Of a DNA stretch of 64,000 nucleotides, positions 46,651 to 57,327 are shown piece after piece. The notes below the pieces were generated by a model that was given only the letters and a program-made list of their open reading frames with translations, was not told where the DNA came from and searched no databases. The stretch is from Guadua angustifolia (lineage: Eukaryota; Streptophyta; Magnoliopsida; Poales; Poaceae): positions 14,592,423-14,656,422 of the forward strand of contig CM070515.1 of the NCBI GenBank assembly GCA_036346375.1, given 5' to 3'. The position numbers and the translations under genes were made by a program. How positions within the stretch are numbered: the stretch's first letter is position 1; the number at the start of each line of letters is the position of its first letter.

Positions 46651-49600
46651 CTTGGAGCAATATGCAAAATAATCCTTTACTTGAGCAATTGGATTGGTGT
46701 TTTACCTCGTGCCTTTGGACTCACTCTTTCCTGGAACTTTGTGGCTGCCTTGCGAACTATGTCGAGATCACATTCCTTGTGTGGCCCAAATTAGTACTAA
46801 TATTCCTAAAGCTTCCATCTTTAGATTTGAAAACCTTTGGTTGCGTGATGATTTCCTTAAGATTGTGGAGGAGTCTTGGAACCGGTCCTCCAACAATGCT
46901 CTATGTCTTGACTAGTAACATCAAATGGAAACTTAATACCCTCCAATCTAAGTTAGGAATTGGAAAGCTAGTCAGTCTTTAATGAATAGGCAGATTGGTC
47001 TTTGCAACTCATCCATTGAGACTCTCGACAAAATTGAGGAGTTTAGACATTTGTATCCTCATGAAAGGAATTTTGGAAGATCCTTAAAGAACATCTTGTT
47101 CACCTCCTTGCCATTCAAAGTATTTCTTTGGAAAAATCGATGTTCAATTAAATGGGTTAAGCTCGGAGATGAAAACACCAAGTTTTTTCATGCAAAAGCC
47201 ACAGGCACAGCCAGGCACAATCTTATTTCTTCCCTTTCTACCGACAAAGGAAACATCTCAATATGACCACAACGCTAAAGCTACCCTCCTCTTTAACACT
47301 TTCCATGAAAGGATGGGAACCTCTGAAAATCCCTCTATGATTTTTGATCTGGAAAATCTGATTCCCCGAGTTGATGATCTTGATTGGCTTGCATCTCCTT
47401 TCTCTCATCAAGAAATTGACAACATTGTGTCCAACTTACACTCGGATAGTGCTCCGGGTCCGGATGGATTTAACGGTCATTTCTATAAGAAATGTTGGCG
47501 ATTATCAAGGAGGATTTTTATAAACTCTGTCTTGATTTTCAAAATGGATTGGTCTCCATCTCTTCCATCAACCAATCCTTCATTGTTCTTATTCCTAAGA
47601 GCGAACATCCGAATCTCCAAATGACTACCGTCCTATATCCTTACTCAATATGAGTGTTAAAATCATCACTAAGCTCATGGCTTCGAGGCTCAATCATCAT
47701 CAATTCGGTCATTCACCAAAATCAATATGGCTTCATTAGAGGGAGATCCATACAAGATTATGCGGCTTGGACCTTGAATACCTTCACTTATGTCATAAGT
47801 CTAAAGAGAAAATTGTCCTCATTAAGTTGGATTTTGCAAAAGCGTTTGACACGATTGAGCATAAGGCTATCATTTGCATGTTTCGTGCCTTGGGCTTTCC
47901 CAAGAAATGGCTGGAATGGATGGAACAAATCCTTGACTCGGCGTCTACATCTATCTTATTGAATGGGGTCCCTGGCAGACTCTTTAAGTGTAAGAGGGGA
48001 GTAAGACAGGGTGATCCCATTTCTCCGTTGTTATTTGCCGTTCATCACGATCTTCTCGGCACATTCTTAATAAAGCCATGCAAATTGGTGTTATTTCTAT
48101 CCCTATTAATCTGAGCCCAAATGTTGACTTTCGGTGATCCAATATCTTGACGACACAATTATCTTCATTAAAGGCTCTCGAAGGAAATTTTCAAGTGAAA
48201 TGCCTTCTTCAAGCTTTCATTGCGCTCTTGGCCTTAAGATTAATTATGACAAATCAGCCATGTTGCCTATCAACATCTGGATAGTGAGTTGAATGATCTT
48301 CTTTGCTACTTTGGTGCAAGAAGGAGAGTTTCCTTTACTTACTTGGCTTACCTATGGGTCTTTCGGACCTCACATCAAAGATTTTGAAAACTTGGTGAAC
48401 CGGATTAACGAAGGGTATCCTCTTTTTCGTCCCTCCTTTCTTATAGTGGGAGACTTGACTTGTCAATTCGGTTTTATCTTCTCTGCCTACCTTCACTTTA
48501 TCTCGTTGAAAATCCCTTTGGCAATTATCAGCGAATTGACAAAGCTTCGGGCTATGCTGTGGGGTAAAACGAAATTAATGGAGAAGTAAATCTTTGGTTA
48601 ATTGGCAAAAGTTTGTACTCCCAAAAACAAAGGGGGTTTGGGTGTGATTAATCTCGAAATTCAAAATATTGCCCTCCTGAAATACACGCACAAGTTCTTC
48701 AATAAGGTTGATACTCACAGGTTCATTTGATGCAGTGCCTTACTTTCCCAACCAAACTCCAGTCTCCTCCTCGCGTATGGGTTCTTTACGGTGGAAGGAT
48801 GTTTCAGACCTCCATCAATATTTTAAAGGATTGCTATTTGCCAAATTGGGAAGGAGACACTGCCCTCTTTTGGAATGACACTTGGGTGGATATGCCCTTA
48901 AGAGACAAATTTCAGCATCTTGTCTCCTTCGCTAAAGATGAGAATATTAGTGTTGCTTCTTTCCTGCTCCATCCTGGGATTTCTAGGCATTTCCATCTTC
49001 CTCTGTGCTGCAAGCTTTCCAAGAGTTTCAACCATTTAATACCATCTCGCTATCCGGATATCGAGAATACCAATGATTGCTGGATTTACAATTGGAAATC
49101 TAAGGATTATGCTGACAATTTCTACAAAATGGCTTTCAATAATCTTGATTCCTTTACGGCTATTGGATTGATTTGGAAAGCCAAATGTTCTACTAAGATC
49201 AAAGTTTTCTGCTGGTTGATGTGCTTGGATCGTCTTAACACGAAGAATTTGCTGAAGAGGAAGAATTACCTTCCCCAAAATGCTAATGTCAATTGTGTTC
49301 TTTGTGATCAGCAAAGTGAAGAAACGAGAGATCATCTCTTCCTCAATTGTCCTTTCAGTTCCAGGTGTTGGAATGCATTGAATATTTCCTGGGATCAACA
49401 AGCTGACTTCATTCACAAGATCAATATCGCTCGCCATGCCTCTAGAGATCCGTTCTTCCTTGATGCGTTCATGATTGCCTCTTGGGGTATTTGGAAAATT
49501 AGAAATGATCTCATTTTTCGGTCTAAGCTTGCTAGTTTCAGGGTTTGGAAGAAGTGGTTTCTTGATGAAATCCACCTTCAAGTTTTCAGACTTTCTTCTT

Positions 49601-49770
49601 CTCGGAGAATAGGTTTTAAGGCCTGGGCTGATAGGCTTGTTTAGTCTGTTTTTTCCTAGCTGGTTTCTCACCGGCTCTCTGCTTCCTTCCCTCCCTCTTG
49701 TAAATTTGTTGCTGTTCCTCCTCTAATAAATTCCTGATAGGGGCCTCCCTTATCAGTTTTCTGGTAAAAA
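46651..49770 (+). mobile_element. LINE (L1-like) element 2, 5'-truncated, with 15-bp TSD
   Basis: Flanked by AAAAATGATCATTTT at 46636-46650 and 49771-49785, with a 3' A-run at 49766-49775. Coding remnants in order: end of the endonuclease/linker (46694-47266), RT start DSAPGPDGFNGHFYKKCW (about 47445-47500), QNQYGFIRGRSIQDYAAW, KLDFAKAFDTIEHKAI, RGVRQGDPISPLLF (about 47995-48036), a decayed stretch, then a long intact frame 48727-49644 (305 codons) ending in the zf-RVT domain: KAKCSTKIKVFCWLM...CVLCDQQSEETRDHLFLNCPFSSRCW. Frameshifts and stops break RT, so the copy is dead. Confidence 0.9.
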
Positions 49771-49780
49771 AAAAATGATC

Positions 49781-49889
49781 ATTTTACATCTACATGCCTC
49801 ACCATTTCACCGCCACTCAGCACTCACTTTAGATTCCTTGCCTGCAGAACATTTTACATCTACATGCCTCACCATTTCACCGCCACTCA
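49781..49889. repeat. Short direct duplication, about 39 bp, 70 bases apart
   Basis: ATTTTACATCTACATGCCTC followed by ACCATTTCACCGCCACTCA occurs at 49781-49819 and 49851-49889. The first copy overlaps the right LINE target duplication. Confidence 0.88.
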
Positions 49890-49913
49890 CCACCTCAAAT
49901 TAAGAAGAAAATA

Positions 49914-50060
49914 TCTCTACTACTTCTAATTAAGAATTGGTGGCGGTCGTCCGTTCTTCTTCAGTACACCTGATCTATTATTGGATCCAACACGAACGGC
50001 TGAGATGAAAGGGGATTTAACTCGATCGTCCCGCATATTCCTCTCATCTTCACACGGACC
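49914..50060 (+). other. Helitron-like 5' end, candidate
   Basis: TCTCTACTACTTCTAATTAAG is preceded by A, as Helitron 5' ends are (A|TC). A close copy starts at 59427 and both continue with GGTCGTCYGTTCTT. The 3' ends (hairpin plus CTRR) are not identified, so this is only a candidate. Confidence 0.35.
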
Positions 50061-50168
50061 AAGATATGCTCCGCTTAATATGTGTATGAAAGAAATTATA
50101 CTTTATTGTATAGCTTATGATCCTTTTTACTTATAGGTAGTCATCGTTTCGTTTCCTCCCGTCAGAAT

Positions 50169-50605
50169 TCAGAAGAAGCCGTAGTTGTTGAACATGAGGC
50201 TGCCGGTGGCGTACGCGCTGAGCAGCTCGCTGTGCGGCGACCGCAGCTCCGCCCTCAGCCCCACCCTCCTGAGCGCCTTGAGGATCTTGTTCCGGTTTGT
50301 GTACCCACTGGCGACCACCTTCTGGATGCTCGCCTCCAACTCCACGCTCTCGACTCCTGCACACAATCAATCATTGCAACCACAAGAAGATCAGACACAG
50401 GTTAATTAACACAGAAATGAAAGGCCTCCATGCATGGCTTTGGTAAAGGAGAAAAGATCATCAAATCTAGTACATGGATGGAGTACAGGTACAGTGAAAT
50501 GCAGGGCCGGAGCCTTCTTTAGTTCTTACCTTTCACTTTGGACAGGAATTTTTGTACCCTCGTACGCAATGCCACCATCTCCACTTTCAGCTCAGTGGTC
50601 TGCAT
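50169..50605 (-). CDS. HMA-fold (HIPP-like) protein lacking metal-binding cysteines
   Basis: Two exons in frame: 50605-50530 and 50356-50169, giving 87 aa. The pattern TELKVEM...VESVELEASIQKVVASGY...NKILKALRRVGLRAEL follows the beta-alpha-beta-beta-alpha-beta HMA (heavy-metal-associated) fold of plant HIPP proteins. The M-x-C-x2-C loop reads M-V-A-L-R-T, so both cysteines are gone and the protein should not bind copper or zinc in the usual way. It ends FNNYGFF with no C-terminal CaaX isoprenylation box. I recall a small plant subfamily with this ending and without the cysteine pair. The ATG at 50603-50605 overlaps a possible acceptor (TGCATGCAG before 50600), so an upstream first exon may exist and the start is uncertain. 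The role is unknown. Confidence 0.8.
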
Positions 50606-51350
50606 GCATGGGGAATATTAGGAAAGGAGCACAGGATATGCATGCACATGCATTGATCATGAAAACGTACTGGCAAAATAATGGAACTCGTTTCTATTCT
50701 TTCCTCTTTGAACAGCCACATTTTTGCATGAATATCTTATGAAACGACAAAAATTCTAACTATCGTTTTATGTATATTACTAATCTAGCTAGTCACCTCT
50801 CTATATTGTTTTCTGGGCAGGGTAGGGTATAATGAAGGATTAAATATGGCTCTAACTTGCAACCCACATGCATTGTTACTCTGTTGACAATGTTCTAACT
50901 TCTGTTAAAGGATAATTAAATAGATGAACAAAAAGTACATGTGGAGGCACATGATTCATCTTGAAGGCAAGCATGTAAGTCATTATCACGGCTTCATTTT
51001 TGAAGAGAGAAACTACCAGGAACCTCACTGAATCATCATCTATACATGAACAACAATCAAAAGAACCGCATTTACATCATGAATTGCAGTGCACGAATCC
51101 ATACCTCCACGGAGGAACCGGTGGATCCACTGTTGCCAGCTTTGGAGACGACGGGGAGGAAGCGAATAAGATGAGGACGGTGGAGGGCTCTTATAGCAAC
51201 GACCCACAAGGTGGCAAAGGCAAAAGGAGCACCCGGCAGGATGTGATGAAGGGAAAAGATGAAATACGGTGTTCAAGAGATTCCTTGTGTTTGTTGGATC
51301 TGGCAAAGACCTATGCCTATAGGAGGGCGATCTCTCTACTTTCGTGAAGG
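50606..51350. other. Upstream region of the HMA-like gene
   Basis: No gene is recognised. A minus frame at 51040-51306 could hold a missing first exon but shows nothing decisive. Confidence 0.4.
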
Positions 51351-51631
51351 GTGCAGGACATGTACAATGCTATAGACAGTTACTGTCTATAGCAAATTAC
51401 CATGTCACCTATAGATAACATTATACAATGGTATAGATAATCACTTTTTTGGTTCCCGTGCTACAATTCATTCATCTTTACACACAACCAGCTTGGTTCC
51501 CGTGCTACAGTCGACTGCAAATGTATAGACAGCTTCTTTCTCTTTCCTCTTTCTCTTTCATCTACATCAACAAATAAGTAACATGGCAACTCTTATAGAC
51601 AGCTGATGTCAACCCATTGTGCATGCTCTTA
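51351..51631. mobile_element. MITE-like element, about 280 bp (tentative)
   Basis: Ends GCAGGACATGTACAATGC and, read inward from the right, GAGCATGCACAATGGGTTG form an imperfect inverted repeat. Inside, TATAGACAG/CTGTCTATA words recur and GCTTGGTTCCCGTGCTACA-like text occurs twice. No clear target duplication. Confidence 0.45.
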
Positions 51632-52000
51632 GTTTTACATGGAGAAGAGCGACTGGCGGTCGTACCGAGGCCTGGGTCTCTTGCTACTAGCTAGTTTAGT
51701 TCGTGAGCTCAATTCTCAATGGTGCATGGCTGATGTCATAAAAAGGAGATGTTGATTGAATCGTGATCAATCGCATGCAGCATGTAGGAGATGCCACGTA
51801 TGTCTGTGTCAGTGCTCCATGTCATGTATACTAGCCACAGGTACAGATATAGATATGCTTCAAGAAAGTACACTAGCCACAAGTACATATACAGATATGC
51901 GAATTTTTTGCTTTTCTAGCCGAATTTGAGAAATTATTCTGATTTAGCCCTGCATGCGGAATTACATAAATAGCCCTTGAGCAGTAGAATTCATGGTCGC
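51632..52000. other. Intergenic, no gene recognised
   Basis: Contains two close copies of a CACTAGCCACARGTACA word (51830 and 51868). Confidence 0.5.
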
Positions 52001-52216
52001 ATCCGCGGATTAATTTTTAAAATTTTTCCCCCGAATTTCCGCGGTTCCAGTCGGCGGAATAATTTTTTATTATTTTTTCTCAGGCAATTCCGCGGATCCA
52101 CAGCGCGGAATAATTTTTTTAAATTTTTTTAATATTCCGCGGTGCAGCTCCGCGGATTAATTTTTTTTATTTTTTTAAAGTTTTTTAATATTCCGCGGTC
52201 GGCGTCAGCGGAATAA
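52001..52216. repeat. Tandem hairpins with fixed TTCCGCGG arms
   Basis: Four units, at about 52035, 52086, 52134 and 52189, plus a half unit at 52001. Each has ATTCCGCG or a close variant, a 7-12 base loop, and CGCGGAAT, followed by a TAATTTTTT spacer. The arms are conserved and the loops differ (TTCCAGT, GATCCACAG, TGCAGCT, GTCGGCGTCA). SacII-type CCGCGG words stand out in AT-rich surroundings. Confidence 0.8.
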
Positions 52217-54047
52217 TTATTTCAATTTTTTCGCCGGTTTTTTCCCGCAAGCTACAGTGCGACTAGATAATGGTTTTTGCAATTTGTATATGAATCAAGC
52301 GTTTTGGTCATTAGTTTAATTAGTTCAAAAGTAGTTTTATCTCTTTTGAAATTTTCTATAAATTTTTATGTGGAGAGATTAAGGTATGTAGTTTCCATTT
52401 TCTTTGGTTTCGCTCAATTCGCTACTTTGGTTTTCGTACAATAATTCCTTAAAGTTAACTAGTTTTCAAAATGTTTTTGAATTTTTCCTTGAGAGCAATT
52501 GAAGTCCATTATTTTTCAAATTTTGTTTTTCATAAGGATTTGAGCTAATAATGCTTCTGTAAAAGTTTCAGGTCAAAATGTTGCTCCATTATTTTATAAA
52601 AATTCTGACATTGCAGTTTTCAGATTTTCAGAGTTTCTGTTTTTAAATTTTAAGAAGTCCTAAATGACAATATTAATTCATAATATTTTTACCAGAGATA
52701 TATATTGCATTTAGGTTTTCATGATAATTTTTACAGCTCTATTTGTGACTCCAAAATATTTTATAAATTCTGACAATGCATTGTTTTGATTTAAAAGTTG
52801 TCTTTTCATTTTGTCTCTTCATTTCTTTATGCATAAAATTTCATTTGCTGGCTAAAATGATTTAATTGAATGATCAGGGTTCTCATGGCAATTTTTAAAT
52901 TTTTACTTTTTACATTTTGCTTTTTCCTCTTTTTCATTCTTTATTTCCTTTTGTTTGATTTTTCTTGCAACACAAAAATCCAAGAAAATCCAAATAAAGC
53001 AATCAATATTCAGAAAATCCAGAAATATTCACAATCAAATTTAAATATTATATTTTCTGTTCTAAAATTTTGATTTGTTACATGGCAAAAGCTTACAATA
53101 AGAGTCGTGTTGAAGTCTTTCAATGAAGCCGATTTGGTTTGGAATCTGAATTTTTCGAACAAAAAAATTAATGATAAAAAATTTCGCCATCTCAGTTTTC
53201 GAATCTGAATTTTTGAACAAAAAATTTACTGATAAAAAATTTTCTATATCACTCAAAAATTAGATTTCTTTCGAATTTATTTGACCCTAGTTTGAGAGGT
53301 AAAATTCTAATAATTACAAAAATAACGGACAAAAAAGAAACGGACAAAAAAACTGCGCACACATAAAAACCGGGAAAAAAACTGCGATTATTGAGACAAA
53401 GATGTATGTCAATTTGGAATTGCGACTATAGGGTATTTACGTAATTTTTTTTGACATAATATTTACGTAAATTTTTAACAAACATATCTGCAGAACCTAA
53501 TGGTTACAAAAAGCGCAAAAGAAGGCATGAGAAGAGGAAAAAAGAGCAACGAGATTGACAGCAAATGGGCCATGATAAAAGTTTGGTATTCTCGCCCTGG
53601 CTTCACAGGCATAAGCAGATGGGCTCTGAACCACAACTTATTCATTATTCTACCTATTAAATTATTATGAGCACTCAATTATTAGCTTTCAATTAATTCA
53701 TGATGAGCTTCAAACTAATGATGCAAAGTTACGTCAAAAGAAAAGGCTAAAATATATATTGGTAAATGACTAATTTCAACCACTGGCGATTTTCTTTTCT
53801 TGATAGTATTGACCTCAAATCTGGCTACAAACATTCCAAACCTTTCTTTTATGGTGGCAAAACTTACTACATATGCACACATGCAACAGATTATAAAAAA
53901 TTTGGAGAAGCAAGAACGAATAGATAAACGGCCCAGCACAATACAATAGCCACCACAATCATGCATCGATCTCAAGCCTCACTGACAAGCCACTAGCTGG
54001 CTACCTTTCATCGTCTCTTCAGCTACTGCTCTTCTTCAAGTTCTCGC
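52217..54047. other. AT-rich intergenic sequence and 3' flank of the unknown gene
   Basis: Very AT-rich, with homopolymer runs and a duplicated TCTGAATTTTT-GAACAAAAAA word (53144 and 53203). No gene is recognised. The last few hundred bases probably include the 3' untranslated region of the minus-strand gene. Confidence 0.5.
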
Positions 54048-57000
54048 TTAGACTGACAGCTTTCTGCAAGGATTAGGGAAGATATCCTTGAGCCGGACGA
54101 CGTTGATGTAGTCAGGGTAGCGTTTGCATGTCTCCTCGTCGCAGTTGCCGTCGATCTTGCCGAGCCTGAGGTAGCCGAGGTTGCTGCAGGTATTGCCCGG
54201 GACCACATGGTACTCGACGTCCTCCATGGGGGTGTGCTCACTGCAGAGCATGAAGGTGGTGTCGTCTAGAGTGCCGTCCCGATAGACGATGATGCCATCC
54301 TGGTCATTCCTCATGGCCCGGAAGACTTTGTCGAACACTCTGTCATGCGGTGCAGTCACCGGCATGCATCTGAAAAGGAGAAGCAAAATGCAAGGATAAA
54401 TTTTTTTCAGATAGCTAGCTTCTATGTAAAAAAAAAAATAGAAAAGGATTACGAAACATCGATGATACTAGTTGGAAATTACAGTAACTGATTAACTATT
54501 GTATCAACCATGGATCACCTCAAAAGTTTACCAAACTACAACCAAATCAAAAGTATGCACCTATCTGAAGGGAGTTTCAGCGTGTAAAAGAGGAGACCTT
54601 AATGGATATGGCCGTAAGATTTTCTTCCTTTTGGCCCAGCTAGGTTTCAGAAGCATTGCACGCAGTCAATGTGTCATTGTTTGGGTTGGACTTCGGGCTA
54701 GGCCTCCCAAAAAGTCACACGCACTTAGTTATTTCCTGGATGGTTTTTTTACTTTTCTTTCTGAGGATTTTCTGAATTATTTCACCAACTGTACTTGCAA
54801 ACTCAAGGTTTTTAGGTTTTTCCCAACTTTATGTTATAACACTTACCGCAAAATAGAAGATAATTGAAAGAGCATGAGATACAAATTTAATACGCAAAAC
54901 TCTTGTGAGAAAAACCATAGACATACAAAGACAGAATTTACTATATGAGAAAAAAGTACAAGCATGGGAAACTTCGGCACATCTAACCATGCAACTACAG
55001 GGGTATCTATAGCCTAGGGAATAAGAGTCTCGAGGGGAGAAGTAAACCGAGTTAAAATCGGTTATGCCACTTGACGCCACATCTAGTGCCAGTAGGCGTA
55101 TGTGCCTCATCTGGCATAGACACGATGGCAAAATCTCATCATACTTTAACAATCTCCACTTTGAGAGGAATTCGCTCATGTAGCCGAAACATCAAAATCT
55201 CCTCCAAATAAGCCTTCATCAATAGAACTAATGCATGAAAGTCTATAGAACTAATCCCAATGAGTAAAACTGGTACAGACTTATCCAAACGTTTCTCATG
55301 AAGCCAAATTGTGCGAGTAGACTAGAATAACCTTCTCCAAACTCTTCTAATGAATCCAAATTAAGCAAACCACTAATAGGTACAAACACACAAATATCAA
55401 CAAAGCAATCGAACAAATCTAGGTCTTAACAATCCATAACCCCAGCACAATATGAGTATGTGCAACTGACCAGCTAAAACAAATACTTAATCATCAAACT
55501 GCATAAGCCTCACTTGTGGTGCTTGATAGATAGCAAAGAACATATCTCATAATATTTGACAGGGTCCACCTGGAAATAAGACTCGGCAAACAATGCTCAC
55601 TAAAAGAGCAACTTACATGCATGGCCATCGCATACATCAAATTGCCAACTTCAAAGGTAATTGAAATCTATGATATGATTAAAACTACTCTTGTAAAACT
55701 GTCCGAGAGAAGGAACTCTTGTGCCATTAATGAAGGTGACTTGAGGCTGGCAGTACCATCTGTGGAGGCCGGTACTACCACTCGAGTGGTACTATCGGGA
55801 TTTAGCTTGTGATAGTACTGGGTTTCCTATGCAACGACTAGTTTTCCAGCTGTTGGCCTGGAGGCCAGTACTACCGGCCCTAAAAAGGCACTAATACTAG
55901 TTTTGCTATTTTTTCTAGAATTGCCCCCAAAACGGCTAGTTTTCTTTGTGAGTCTATAGAAGGAGGCTTTAGGGGGTATTTGCTGGTGGTTGGTTGATTT
56001 GGGTGTTTGTGGGAGTGAAGTGCATGTGTTGCCTTTTTCTATTTATCTTTTGAGCTAAAAGTGAGCCCTTATTGCATGTGTTGCAATTAGAAAGTGGATT
56101 GAGAGCCTCTTATGTATGTGTTGCACTTAGGAGGTCATCGGAGTACATGTGTTGCACTAGGAGAAGTTTAAGCGGAAGGGCTTAGCTTGTTACTCTTAGT
56201 ATTTGTCGATACCTAGACGGCGTGTGGAGGTGTCGTGTGCAGAAGCTCTCAACGGAGGTTGTGAGAAGCCCCGACAAAGTTGTGAAGGTCGGTGCTCACT
56301 TACCCGGAGGGGGAAGAGCAACCACTAGTGGATTCGAGGTGGGTGCTCAATTCGTGGAGCCAGTCCAATTCATTTGGGCTAACCTCAACGTGAATTAGGG
56401 GAGACCAGTAAGTCTCTGAACACCATGGTAAAAAGTATTGTCTCTTATGCTTGCATTCTATTCCTTATTTATATTCAAGCAATTTATATTCATAGAATTA
56501 AATTGATTGATTACTTGTATTTATGATTGCAATTTATTGTTAGAGACATAATTAGTTAGTACACATAGTGAGCCTAGTTGATTTAGGCTTTAATTGTTAA
56601 AACTTAGTTTATCGCTTCTGCATTAATAATTGTTAAGGTTTGGGCATTAAGGTAATTAGGGGTGAACTGCTTTGTAGGAATTCGTATAAGTAATTTTTTT
56701 AAAAACCGCCTATTCACCCCTCTTTAGTCGGCATCCACATCCTTACAAGAACCAACTGAGGCGAAAGACCATCGATAGAGGCGGTGTGGGACAACGCCAA
56801 GGCATAGCGTCAAGCAGCGCATGCAATGGTGCCAGTGGAACGAACCAACACTGGAGCAATCGCTGGAGCAGAATAGGGGTCAATGCCAAGATAAATTAAA
56901 GTCGAGGCGAGTCAAAATCATCAAGTTGAGGTTGTTTAAAATCGCCAAATCAAAGTCGACGACGGAACTAGCGGTGGGTTGGATGGCACCGAGAATCTTG

Positions 57001-57273
57001 GTACACCTTTGTGTACATGAAGCAATTGAGGTCTGATCGTTGCATTCAACAGCCAAACTTTCCCGGAAATCCACACGACAAAATAGAAGATAATCGAATG
57101 AGCAGGAGACATGAATTTAAGATGGAAAATACTTGAGGGGAAACTACAAACGTACGAAGGTGGGATTGATTGTATGAGGAGAAATTACAAATACAGAAAA
57201 CTTTGACGCATCTAACCGTGCGACTACAAGGATACATATATATACATACATATACGTATATACATATACACAC

Positions 57274-57327
<54 letters not shown>

